A stretch of 29,537 nucleotides of DNA, from the IMG/VR virus record IMGVR_UViG_3300032265_001756, positions 1 to 29,537 of that record. One strand, given 5' to 3'. Made by a program: the position numbers and the translations under genes. Shown piece by piece: positions 17,165-25,269 of the stretch. Under the pieces are notes generated by a model, which was not told the DNA's origin, did no database searches, and worked only from the letters and a program-made list of their open reading frames with translations. The DNA is from a virus. Positions within the stretch are counted from its first letter, which is position 1, and the number at the start of each line of letters is the position of its first letter.

Positions 17165-17612
17165 TAAAAATCAACATATTTATAATGGATATGATTTTAC
17201 ACATTCCAACATAGACATGGCCTTTCTTCAAAATAAACTTTTTTGTACTTTTACACAACTTGAAAATTTAGATTTATTACTCGAAAATTTACAAAGTAGT
17301 TATACTATTTTATACAATAAAATGTTTGTTTTATATATCCAAGATAATAATGAATATGCATGTACTTATAATGTGGAACAAGGTAATGTAAATAGTATTC
17401 CAGACAATACTATTTTAGTACATAGAAAAAAAGAAAGTAATTCACTTTATACTATTAACGCTTTAAATGAACTTATAAAAAGTTTAAATAGTGGAATTTT
17501 AGATTTCAATTATAAAATAAATTGGAATGATTATCAAAATAGTATATTATTAACACAGCAAGGTACTTTAAAAAAATTAGATACTAAAATTTACAAAATA
17601 GTAAATTTATAA
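17142..17612 (+). CDS. Conserved protein of unknown function next to polymerase
   Basis: 156 residues, with the ATG inside the last 23 bases of the polymerase gene, in the +1 frame, so the two are probably translationally coupled. A C-terminal segment NTILVHRKKESNSLYTINAL, then ELIKSLNSG and ILLTQQGTLKKLDTKIYKI, looks compact and conserved. No catalytic motif, zinc site or membrane segment is visible. I do not recognise a function; the setting suggests a replication accessory. A later ATG at 17184 is a possible alternative start, as a TATTTATA-like sequence lies just upstream of it. Confidence 0.6.
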   Translation: MVEILHSNKNQHIYNGYDFTHSNIDMAFLQNKLFCTFTQLENLDLLLENLQSSYTILYNKMFVLYIQDNNEYACTYNVEQGNVNSIPDNTILVHRKKESNSLYTINALNELIKSLNSGILDFNYKINWNDYQNSILLTQQGTLKKLDTKIYKIVNL

Positions 17613-17625
17613 TTTTTTAAAAAAG

Positions 17626-17659
17626 TTTGGCCTTTCAAATTTTCCTTTTTATATTTATA
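17626..17659 (+). promoter_or_regulatory. Early-type Bacteroidota-like promoter before SSB operon
   Basis: TTTGGCCTTTCAAATTTTCC, then TATATTTATA at 17650-17659, with exactly 20 bases between TTTG and the TA of the -7 box. It lies 30 bases before the SSB ATG and has no comparable element downstream until 26373, so it may serve the SSB-UvsX-FEN-helicase-NrdB-NrdA block. Confidence 0.75.
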
Positions 17660-17679
17660 GTAAACAAAAAATAAGTTAT

Positions 17680-18489
17680 ATGGACATTAATCAAATTAAA
17701 AACAAACTCAAGACCCTAAACTTACAGGGCAGTCAAAAAGAAAAAGTAGATTTTACAAAGGTAATTTGGAAACCAAAAGAAGAAGGTAAATACACAATTC
17801 GTTTTGTTTCTTCAAAATTCAAAGAAATTTTTGCTGAAAATGAAATCAATCCATTTAAAGAAATGTATTTACATTATGGTATTGGTAAATTTCCAATTTT
17901 TGCATTAACAAATTGGAGTGAAAAAGATCCTATTGTTGAATTTGCAAAACAACTTAAAGCATCAGGCGATAAAGAAGATTGGAAATTAAGTAAAAAACTT
18001 GAACCAAAAATGAGAGTATTTGCTCCAATTATCGTTCGTGGTGAAGAAGAAAAAGGTGTTAGATTATGGGAATTTGGTAAAGCAACTTATTCACAATTAT
18101 TAGGAATTGCCGAAGATGAAGATTTTGGTGATTTTACAAATGTTGATGAAGGTTTTGACTTTACATTAAAAGCAGTTATATCAGAAACAGCTGGAAGAAA
18201 AGGTTTAAAATCAACAATTTCACCTAGACCTAAATCATCTCCATTAAGTACAGATCCAGCACAAATCCAAAAATGGTTAAATGAACAACCAAACATTTTA
18301 GAAATTCAAAAGAAACATACTTTTGAAGAATTAAAAACAGTTTTACAGAATTTTATTTCAGGTAATGAAGAAGCTGAAGAAGCAACTGAAGGTGAACCAG
18401 TAGAAGTTCCACAAACTAACTACGCTGTAAAAGCTAAGCCTAAAAGTAAGGCAGAATCATTTGACGAATTATTTGAAGACGAAAAATAA
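17680..18489 (+). CDS. Single-stranded DNA-binding protein (gp32-like)
   Basis: 269 residues. The N-terminal basic/amphipathic region precedes a core with YTIRFVSSKF, MYLHYGIGKFPIFAL and VRLWEFGKATYSQLLGI, in the order seen in gp32-like OB-fold proteins of T4-like phages. The C-terminus is strongly acidic (GNEEAEEATEGEPVE and a final ESFDELFEDEK), the usual docking tail for replication and recombination partners. The CxHxxC-type zinc site of T4 gp32 is not evident. It coats ssDNA at the fork and during recombination. It is first in the unit that continues with UvsX, 13 bases downstream. Confidence 0.85.
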   Translation: MDINQIKNKLKTLNLQGSQKEKVDFTKVIWKPKEEGKYTIRFVSSKFKEIFAENEINPFKEMYLHYGIGKFPIFALTNWSEKDPIVEFAKQLKASGDKEDWKLSKKLEPKMRVFAPIIVRGEEEKGVRLWEFGKATYSQLLGIAEDEDFGDFTNVDEGFDFTLKAVISETAGRKGLKSTISPRPKSSPLSTDPAQIQKWLNEQPNILEIQKKHTFEELKTVLQNFISGNEEAEEATEGEPVEVPQTNYAVKAKPKSKAESFDELFEDEK

Positions 18490-18502
18490 TAAAAATTAAA
18501 TT

Positions 18503-19582
18503 ATGGCTAAAAGGAAATCCTTAACGGAAGCAGTCTCTGATGAAATTAAATCAAAATTTGATTTAAATAAATTTAAAGAGAGAAAATTACTAAATAGTAA
18601 TGTTAAATACAAAGAACAAGAGTGGATTCCATTTTCTAAAGCACTCCAGGATGCATTATCAATTCCAGGAGTGCCTTTAGGCCATATAACAATGGTTCGT
18701 GGAAGATCTAATACAGGAAAAAGTACAACTTCAATTGAAGTAGTAGTTGAAGCTCAAAAGAAAGGAATATTACCTGTACTTATTGTTACTGAAATGAAAC
18801 ATGATTGGAATCATTGGAAAACTATGGGTTTTCAAATGGAAGATGTAGTAGATCCTGAAACAGGAGAAGTAATAGATCATAAAGGATTTTTCATTTACAG
18901 AGATAGAAGCACATTAAATTCAATTGAAGACATAGCAGGATTTATTGTTGATTTATTAGATGAACAACAAAGAGGAAATCTTCCGTATGATCTTCTATTT
19001 ATGTGGGATTCAGTAGGTTCTATACCATGTCAAATGAGTATTGAACAAGGTAAAAATAATCCAATGTGGAATAGTGGTGCAATTGCAACTCAATTTGGGA
19101 ATTTTATTAATCAAAAGATTATAATGTCTCGAAAAGAATCAAGTCCATACACTAATACATTCTTAATTATTAATAAAACAGGTGTTGCACCAGCATTAAC
19201 TCCAATGTCTCAACCTAAAATGACTAATAAAGGTGGCGATACTTTCTATTATGATTGTTCATTAGTATTAACATTTGGAAACATTACAAATGCAGGTACT
19301 TCAAAAATTGAAGCTACTAAAGATAAGAAAAAAGTAGAATTTGCATTACGTACTAAAATAGCATGTGATAAAAATCACATTAATGGTATTACAACTAAAG
19401 GTACAATTGTTAGTACAATACATGGTTTTATTAAAGATGATGCTAATGATATTAAAAAATATAAAGAAGCACACTCTAGTGAATGGATTAACATTTTAGG
19501 AGAAGGTAAATATGGTGTTAATATTGATGATTCAGAATGGAATGAAAAAGCAAATATCTCAGAAATAGTAGAAGAAGAATAA
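18503..19582 (+). CDS. uvsX: UvsX/RecA-like strand-exchange recombinase
   Basis: 359 residues, close to T4 UvsX (391 aa). Walker A is GRSNTGKS at 67-74 (in GHITMVRGRSNTGKSTTS). A Walker B-type strand is YDLLFMWDSVGSIP near residue 160. A conserved TNKGGDTFYYDCSLVLTFG block follows in the recombinase core. It forms presynaptic filaments with the gp32-like protein for recombination-dependent replication and repair. The downstream nuclease starts one base after its stop codon. An antisense ORF within the SSB gene upstream is a shadow. Confidence 0.92.
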   Translation: MAKRKSLTEAVSDEIKSKFDLNKFKERKLLNSNVKYKEQEWIPFSKALQDALSIPGVPLGHITMVRGRSNTGKSTTSIEVVVEAQKKGILPVLIVTEMKHDWNHWKTMGFQMEDVVDPETGEVIDHKGFFIYRDRSTLNSIEDIAGFIVDLLDEQQRGNLPYDLLFMWDSVGSIPCQMSIEQGKNNPMWNSGAIATQFGNFINQKIIMSRKESSPYTNTFLIINKTGVAPALTPMSQPKMTNKGGDTFYYDCSLVLTFGNITNAGTSKIEATKDKKKVEFALRTKIACDKNHINGITTKGTIVSTIHGFIKDDANDIKKYKEAHSSEWINILGEGKYGVNIDDSEWNEKANISEIVEEE

Positions 19583-19583
19583 A

Positions 19584-20621
19584 ATGGACAAAAAAAACTT
19601 ACTTAATTTACTCAACAACATTAGTGAAAATGATGTTGAAGAAAAAATTTTACCTGATCACAAACGCGTTTTGTTAGTTGATGGTTTAAATTTATTTTTT
19701 AGAAATTTTGCAGTGTTAAATTATGTTAATGATCAAGGAACCCACATAGGAGGACTAGGTGGGTTTCTTAGATCTTTAGGATATCTTATAGATATCACGA
19801 ATCCTACATCAGTTTATGTTGTTTTTGATGGAACAGGTGCTACTACAAATAGAAAAAGTATTTTACCTGATTATAAATCAAATCGCAATATTCAAAGAAT
19901 CACTAATTGGGAAGGTTTTGAATCATTAGAAGATGAAAATAACTCTCGAATTGATCAAATATCACGTTTAGTGCATTATTTGCGCTGTTTACCCGTGAAA
20001 ACTTTGTCTATTGACAAGGTTGAAGCAGACGACATAATTTCACATTTAAGCCAAAAATTTAGCGAAGAAAACGCTAAAGTATTTATTGCTTCATCGGATA
20101 AAGATTTTACTCAATTAATAAATGATAAAATTAGTTTATACTCTCCAATGGAGAAAGTATTTTATACACCTGATAAAGTAAAAAGTAAATTTGGTTTATT
20201 ACCTGAAAATTTTATTTTATATAAAACATTATTAGGTGATCAATCAGATGTAGTTAAAGGAGTAAAAGGATTAGGTCCTAAAAAATTATTTAAGTTATTT
20301 CCTGAATTACAAGAACAACATTTAGAATTAAAAGATATATTTAAAATTTGTGAAAATAAATTTAAAGAACATGTTATTTATTCTAAAATTTTATTAGATA
20401 AAAATCAAATTGAAAATAATTATAAAGTAATGGATTTAAAAAATCCGTTAGTAAATGATAATGAAATTAAAATGATGGAATCATTAACTATTTCTCAAGT
20501 ACCACCATTACAGATGGATGTTTTTATCCATATGTTTAATGAAGATGGAATGGTTAGAATAATTAAAGATATAGAATGGTGGTTAAGAAAGCATTTTAAA
20601 ACATTAAATAATATAAAATAA
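19584..20621 (+). CDS. 5'-3' exonuclease / RNase H (FEN family)
   Basis: 345 residues; T4 RNase H has 305. Acidic metal-ligand motifs of the FEN family appear in order: RVLLVDGLNLFFRNF (about 29-43), VVFDGTG (about 80), VEADDIISHL (about 148-157) and IASSDKDFTQL (about 168-178). A helix-hairpin-helix region LGDQSDVVKGVKGLGPKKLF follows. It would remove RNA primers and flaps from lagging strands. It is placed between UvsX and the helicase in one transcription unit, with gaps of one to three bases. Confidence 0.9.
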   Translation: MDKKNLLNLLNNISENDVEEKILPDHKRVLLVDGLNLFFRNFAVLNYVNDQGTHIGGLGGFLRSLGYLIDITNPTSVYVVFDGTGATTNRKSILPDYKSNRNIQRITNWEGFESLEDENNSRIDQISRLVHYLRCLPVKTLSIDKVEADDIISHLSQKFSEENAKVFIASSDKDFTQLINDKISLYSPMEKVFYTPDKVKSKFGLLPENFILYKTLLGDQSDVVKGVKGLGPKKLFKLFPELQEQHLELKDIFKICENKFKEHVIYSKILLDKNQIENNYKVMDLKNPLVNDNEIKMMESLTISQVPPLQMDVFIHMFNEDGMVRIIKDIEWWLRKHFKTLNNIK

Positions 20622-20624
20622 GTT

Positions 20625-21983
20625 ATGTCATCAACACTCTCTAGTCTTAATCAATATGGTCCTACTTTTCAAATAAAAGTACTATCATGTCTTTTAACAG
20701 ACAAAGTATTTTTACAAAACATGAGCGATGTAGTTACGGATGAATATTTTGAAAATCAAGGCCAGAAATGGATTACAAATGAGATTTTAAAATATTATAC
20801 TAAATACCATACTACACCTAGTTTAGAAGTTTTAAAAGTAGAACTCAAAAAATTAGATAATGAAGTTTTACAACTATCTATTAAAGAACAACTTAAAGAA
20901 GCATATAAAACATCTGAAGAAGATTTAAAATATGTAGAAGAAGAATTTAGTAGTTTTTGTAAAAATCAACAAATTAAAAAAGCAATAATGAAATCTGTAG
21001 ATTTTATTCCTACAGGAGATTATGAATCAATTAAAACATTAATTGATAATGCTTTAAAATCAGGTCAAGACAAAAATATTGGTCATGAATATAATAAAGA
21101 TACTGAATCTCGTTATAGAGATGACCATAGAATAACAATTAGTACACCTTGGGAAAATTTTAATGTATTATTTCAAGGAGGTTTAGGAAATGGAGATTTT
21201 GGATTAATATTTGGCAATCCAGGTGGAGGTAAATCATGGTGTTTAGTAGCTTTAGGAGGAGCAGCTGTTCAAGCAGGATATAATGTATTACATTATACTT
21301 TAGAATTAGGTGAAAGTTATGTAGGTAGAAGATACGATTCATATTTTACAGGAATATCAGTACAAGACATTTCTAAATACAGAAAAGAAGTTGAAAAAGC
21401 AATGGAAGAATTAACAGGACAGTTAATTATTAAAGAATATCCAACAGGTAGAGCTTCTATTTCTACAATAGAAAGTCATATTAAAAAATGTATAGATTTA
21501 GGATTTAAACCAGATTTAATAATCATTGATTATGTTGATTTATTATCGTCAAAACGTAAAAACTTTGAAAAGAAAGACGAAATAGATGATATTTATGTAA
21601 GCACAAAAGGATTAGCTAAAGAATTAAAACTACCAATTTGGTCAGTAAGTCAAGTTAATCGAGCAGGTGCAAAAGATGATATTATAGAAGGAGACAAAGC
21701 CGCAGGTAGTTATGATAAAGTTATGATTACTGACATTGCTATTTCGTTATCTCGTAAAAAAGAAGATAAAGTAAATAACACAGGTAGATTCCATATTATA
21801 AAAAATCGTTACGGAAGTGATGGTATGAGTTTTAACGCTAAAATTGATACATCAAATGGGCATTTTGAAATAATGGGAGATTTTGCAGAATCTGAAGTAC
21901 CTCAATCATCTAGTTTTGGTGATTTTAATACGTCGGATAAACAAATATTAAAAAATAAATTTTTTGAATTAAATACAAAATAA
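20625..21983 (+). CDS. Replicative DNA helicase (DnaB/gp41-like)
   Basis: 452 residues. An N-terminal helical domain (1-130), with the DnaB-like start ...QIKVLSCLLTDKVFLQ, precedes a RecA-like ATPase. Walker A is GNPGGGKS (197-204). Walker B lies in PDLIIIDYVDLLSS (about 294-307), and a DnaB-like SQVNRAGAKDD sensor region follows. The family forms hexamers that unwind the fork ahead of the polymerase. No fused primase domain is present and no separate primase is in the window, so the primase must lie elsewhere. Confidence 0.9.
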   Translation: MSSTLSSLNQYGPTFQIKVLSCLLTDKVFLQNMSDVVTDEYFENQGQKWITNEILKYYTKYHTTPSLEVLKVELKKLDNEVLQLSIKEQLKEAYKTSEEDLKYVEEEFSSFCKNQQIKKAIMKSVDFIPTGDYESIKTLIDNALKSGQDKNIGHEYNKDTESRYRDDHRITISTPWENFNVLFQGGLGNGDFGLIFGNPGGGKSWCLVALGGAAVQAGYNVLHYTLELGESYVGRRYDSYFTGISVQDISKYRKEVEKAMEELTGQLIIKEYPTGRASISTIESHIKKCIDLGFKPDLIIIDYVDLLSSKRKNFEKKDEIDDIYVSTKGLAKELKLPIWSVSQVNRAGAKDDIIEGDKAAGSYDKVMITDIAISLSRKKEDKVNNTGRFHIIKNRYGSDGMSFNAKIDTSNGHFEIMGDFAESEVPQSSSFGDFNTSDKQILKNKFFELNTK

Positions 21984-21986
21984 AAT

Positions 21987-22940
21987 ATGGCATTAACAGA
22001 ACCTAGAGTATATTATAAACCATTTGAATACCAACAAGCATTTGATTTTTATAAAGATCAACATAGAGCACATTGGTTAGCAGACGAAGTACCATTAGCG
22101 TCAGATTTAAATGATTGGAAACTTAAATTAACAGAATCAGAAAAAAACTTAATTGGAAATATATTAAAATCATTTGCTCAAACTGAAGTACATGTAAATG
22201 ATTATTGGTCAACAAAAGTTTCAATATGGTTTCCAAAACCTGAAGTACAAGCAATGGCTCGTGTATTTGCTGATTTTGAATCTATACATGCAGAAGCATA
22301 TGCACGTCTTAATGAAGAATTAGGATTAGATAATTTTAGAGCATTTTTAGAAGATGAAACATCAAAAGCTAAAATTGATCGTTTAATTGAAATGCCTGGA
22401 AAAACATTAGAAGAAAAAGCATTATCATTAGCTGTATTTTCAGCATTTACTGAAGGTGTAAATTTATTTTCATCATTTGCTATATTAATGAGTTTTCAAT
22501 TAAGAAATTTAATGAAAGGAACAGGTCAAATTGTAACTTGGAGTGTAAGAGATGAATCATTACATTCTAAAGCAGGATGTTGGTTATTTAGAACATTACT
22601 TGAAGAACAACCTGAATTAAATAATGAAAATTTAAGAAATAAAATAACAGAAGCATGTCAATTATCAATACAACTAGAATTTGATTTTATTGATAAAGCA
22701 TTTGAAATGGGCAATATTGAAAATTTAACTAAGGAACAATTAAAAAATTTCATTAAAGCAAGAGCTAATGAAAAACTTATAGAATTAGGATATAACGGAA
22801 TATATAACGATATAGATCCATCTTTATTAAAACAAATTGAATGGTTTGGTCATTTAACAAATGGAGTTGAACATCAAGATTTCTTTTCTGGACGTGTTAC
22901 ATCTTATTCTAAATCAACAGCAGATTGGGGCGACCTATAA
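21987..22940 (+). CDS. nrdB: Ribonucleotide reductase class I small subunit
   Basis: 317 residues. Metal ligands by alignment with E. coli R2 are E67, E98, H101, E156, E190 and H193. E98/H101 lie in FESIHAEAY and E190/H193 in VRDESLH. Y105 occupies the radical tyrosine position (seven after E98). E67 replaces the Asp at the E. coli D84 position, a substitution known in some class I subgroups such as Chlamydia-type R2. The C-terminus carries a tail ending TADWGDL for contact with NrdA. It supplies dNTP precursors for replication. It is four bases after the helicase stop and separated from NrdA by one unrelated gene. Confidence 0.93.
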   Translation: MALTEPRVYYKPFEYQQAFDFYKDQHRAHWLADEVPLASDLNDWKLKLTESEKNLIGNILKSFAQTEVHVNDYWSTKVSIWFPKPEVQAMARVFADFESIHAEAYARLNEELGLDNFRAFLEDETSKAKIDRLIEMPGKTLEEKALSLAVFSAFTEGVNLFSSFAILMSFQLRNLMKGTGQIVTWSVRDESLHSKAGCWLFRTLLEEQPELNNENLRNKITEACQLSIQLEFDFIDKAFEMGNIENLTKEQLKNFIKARANEKLIELGYNGIYNDIDPSLLKQIEWFGHLTNGVEHQDFFSGRVTSYSKSTADWGDL

Positions 22941-22951
22941 AATATACAACT

Positions 22952-23497
22952 ATGATAAAACTAATTAATTTATTAAATGAAAATAAACAAGTAGGTAATC
23001 TATATCATTTCACATACATGGAGCCCATATCTAAAATACTCCAATATGGTTTACAATTTTTTTCTGATAATACTGAGTTACCAAAATATAAAGATATGTT
23101 TTACATATCTACTACAAGAGACTATACTGGAAGAAAATTTGTTAAAGATTCAGAATATGTAACTAGAATTACATTAGATGGGGATAATATCTCAAACCAT
23201 TATTTAATAGAATCTATCAATCAAAATTATTTAATGGCTAAGAGTACAGGTGTAAATTATTACTTTAAATCAGCTAAAGATGTATATTACGAAGAAAGAA
23301 TATGGTCATCAAAATCTGGATATCTTGATCCAAAGTATATAATTAAAATAGATACTACTATTTCTGAAAATGAGATAAGAAAAGCAATTGAGTGGGGTAA
23401 AGAAGACAATAAAAGAAGAGTCCATTTTGATAATAGCATATTTAAGTATGTTAATAATGGTAAGTTAAATTTTGTTAAAAATTTTAATAAAAAATAA
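22952..23497 (+). CDS. ADP-ribosyltransferase-like protein inserted between nrdB and nrdA
   Basis: 181 residues from the ATG at 22952 (a TTG start at 22925 would overlap nrdB and adds no conserved sequence). After a short N-terminal helix (MIKLINLLNE) the protein has LYHFTYMEPISKILQYGLQ, resembling the first motif of DarT/ART-like enzymes (H19). ISTTRDY follows at 52-58 and EERIWS at 114-119, where a catalytic Glu could sit. The HxT...S(x)TRD...E layout is that of NAD-binding toxin-like folds. The target could be DNA, RNA or a host protein. It may modify host machinery during infection. Recognition is by motif only, so the activity is uncertain. Confidence 0.5.
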   Translation: MIKLINLLNENKQVGNLYHFTYMEPISKILQYGLQFFSDNTELPKYKDMFYISTTRDYTGRKFVKDSEYVTRITLDGDNISNHYLIESINQNYLMAKSTGVNYYFKSAKDVYYEERIWSSKSGYLDPKYIIKIDTTISENEIRKAIEWGKEDNKRRVHFDNSIFKYVNNGKLNFVKNFNKK

Positions 23498-23508
23498 AAT
23501 AAAAAAAT

Positions 23509-25233
23509 ATGAGTATACAATTAGATATTAGTAGTTGGGTTAAAGGAAAAGATTACCCTATTTGGTTTGATGAAGTTGGGTTAAGTATGGTATCAAAAGG
23601 ATATCTATTACCTGATGAAAACGTTTTTGATGCCTTTAAACGTGTAAGTAAAGCATCTGCTAAAAGATTAAGACGTAAAGATTTACAACCTTTATTCTAC
23701 GAAGCAATAACAAAAAATTGGCTATGTTTAGCATCACCAGTATTATCAAATATGGGTACAGAACGTGGAATGCCAATTTCATGTTTTGGTATTGATGTAG
23801 GAGATTCTATTGAAGGAATTGCAGATGCTAACTCTGAATTAATGCGTTTATCATCTCAAGGTGGTGGAGTAGGAATTGGAGTATCTCGTATTAGAGGACG
23901 TGGTAAAGCTATTAAAGATAATGGAACATCAGAAGGTGTAGTTCCATGGTGTAAAATTTATGATTCTACAATTTTAGCTACTAACCAAGGTTCAGTACGT
24001 AGAGGAGCAGCATCTGTTAATTTAGATATTAACCATCCAGATATTGAAGAATTTTTACAAATTCGTAGACCAAAAGGTGATGTTAATCGTCAATGTTTAA
24101 ATTTACACCAATGTGTAGTAATTGATGATAGTTTTATGGATAAATTAGAAAATAAAGATTCTAAAGCATTAAAATTATGGGGTGAAATTTTAAAAACACG
24201 TCTTGAAACTGGTGAGCCATATATTATGTTTAAAGATAATATTAATAAAGCAAATCCTGAAGCATATAAAAAGAACAATTTACAAGTCACAATGACTAAT
24301 ATATGCACAGAAATAGCACTTTATACAGATGAATTACATTCATTTATTTGTTGTTTATCTTCATTAAATTTAGCTCGTTGGGACGAATGGAAAGATTATA
24401 AGTTTGAAAATGGAATGACTTTACCTGAATTATCTTGTTGGTTTTTAGAAGGTGTATTACAAGAATTTATTGATAGAGCAAAAAATATCAAATTTATGGA
24501 AAATACAGTTCGTTCAGCTACTAAAGGTAGAGCAATTGGGTTAGGTGTTTTAGGATGGCATACGTTTTTACAATCAAAAAATTTACCATTTGTAGGTATT
24601 CAAGCAAGTGCTCACACAAGAATGATATTTGACTTTATTGAGAAAGGTGCTTTAAAAGCATCAAAAGAACAAGCAAAATTATATGGAGAACCAGAATGGT
24701 GTAAAGGTACAGGTTTAAGACACACTCACCATTTAGCGCCCGCTCCTACGGTATCTAACGCGCATATTTCCGGCGGAGTTTCACCATCAATAGAACCTAT
24801 ACCAGCTAATGTGTATAATTTAAAAACCGCAAAAGGCGTGTTTATTAAACGCAATACAATATTAGAAAATTTACTTACTAAAAAAGGATATAATATTGAT
24901 AGTGTTTGGGAACAAATTTTAAAAGATCAAGGTTCTGTTTTAGGTCTACCAGAATACATTTTAACAGATGAAGAAAAGGAAGTATTCCTAACATTTAAAG
25001 AAATTAATCAATTAGAAATTGTACGTCAAAATGCAATTAGACAAAAATATGTTGATCAAGCAATTTCATTAAATTTATGTTTTGATCCAAATGATACTCC
25101 TAAGTTTATTAGTTTGGTACATAAAGAAGCACATAAATTAGGAATAAAAACATTATACTATTTACGTACAGAATCTGTTTTAAGAGGTGACAATTTACAA
25201 CGTTTAGGTGAATGCGTTAGTTGCGAAAGTTAA
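23509..25233 (+). CDS. nrdA: Ribonucleotide reductase class I large subunit
   Basis: 574 residues, shorter than E. coli R1 (761), because the N-terminal ATP-cone is missing. C92 (ISCFGID) is the first redox Cys. N264, C266 and E268 (NICTEI) form the active centre. C281/C282 follow as the second redox Cys region, and Y550-Y551 (LYYLRTES) form the radical transfer pair. The C-terminus has C569 and C572 (ECVSCES) for re-reduction. A loss of ATP-dependent overall activity control is implied. It follows the ART-like gene by 11 bases. The stretch 24726-24860 is visibly more GC-rich than its surroundings. Confidence 0.93.
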   Translation: MSIQLDISSWVKGKDYPIWFDEVGLSMVSKGYLLPDENVFDAFKRVSKASAKRLRRKDLQPLFYEAITKNWLCLASPVLSNMGTERGMPISCFGIDVGDSIEGIADANSELMRLSSQGGGVGIGVSRIRGRGKAIKDNGTSEGVVPWCKIYDSTILATNQGSVRRGAASVNLDINHPDIEEFLQIRRPKGDVNRQCLNLHQCVVIDDSFMDKLENKDSKALKLWGEILKTRLETGEPYIMFKDNINKANPEAYKKNNLQVTMTNICTEIALYTDELHSFICCLSSLNLARWDEWKDYKFENGMTLPELSCWFLEGVLQEFIDRAKNIKFMENTVRSATKGRAIGLGVLGWHTFLQSKNLPFVGIQASAHTRMIFDFIEKGALKASKEQAKLYGEPEWCKGTGLRHTHHLAPAPTVSNAHISGGVSPSIEPIPANVYNLKTAKGVFIKRNTILENLLTKKGYNIDSVWEQILKDQGSVLGLPEYILTDEEKEVFLTFKEINQLEIVRQNAIRQKYVDQAISLNLCFDPNDTPKFISLVHKEAHKLGIKTLYYLRTESVLRGDNLQRLGECVSCES

Positions 25234-25246
25234 CATGATCTTCTAA

Positions 25247-25259
25247 TATTTATAATAAA
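25247..25259 (+). promoter_or_regulatory. Late-type box upstream of the isolated structural gene
   Basis: TATTTATAATAAA begins 23 bases before the ATG at 25270, matching the copies at 7577 and 9957. It is the only late-type box in the replication/modification half, and the gene it precedes is structural. Confidence 0.55.
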
Positions 25260-25269
25260 ATAACAATAA

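Noticed and set aside
17172-17184. TATTTATA-like sequence inside the 17142 gene
   Set aside because: It lies in coding sequence of an early-type unit, so it may be chance in an AT-rich genome.
22925-22951. TTG start for the ART-like gene, overlapping nrdB
   Set aside because: The ATG at 22952 gives the helix-like start MIKLINLLNE, and the extra nine residues add no conserved sequence.
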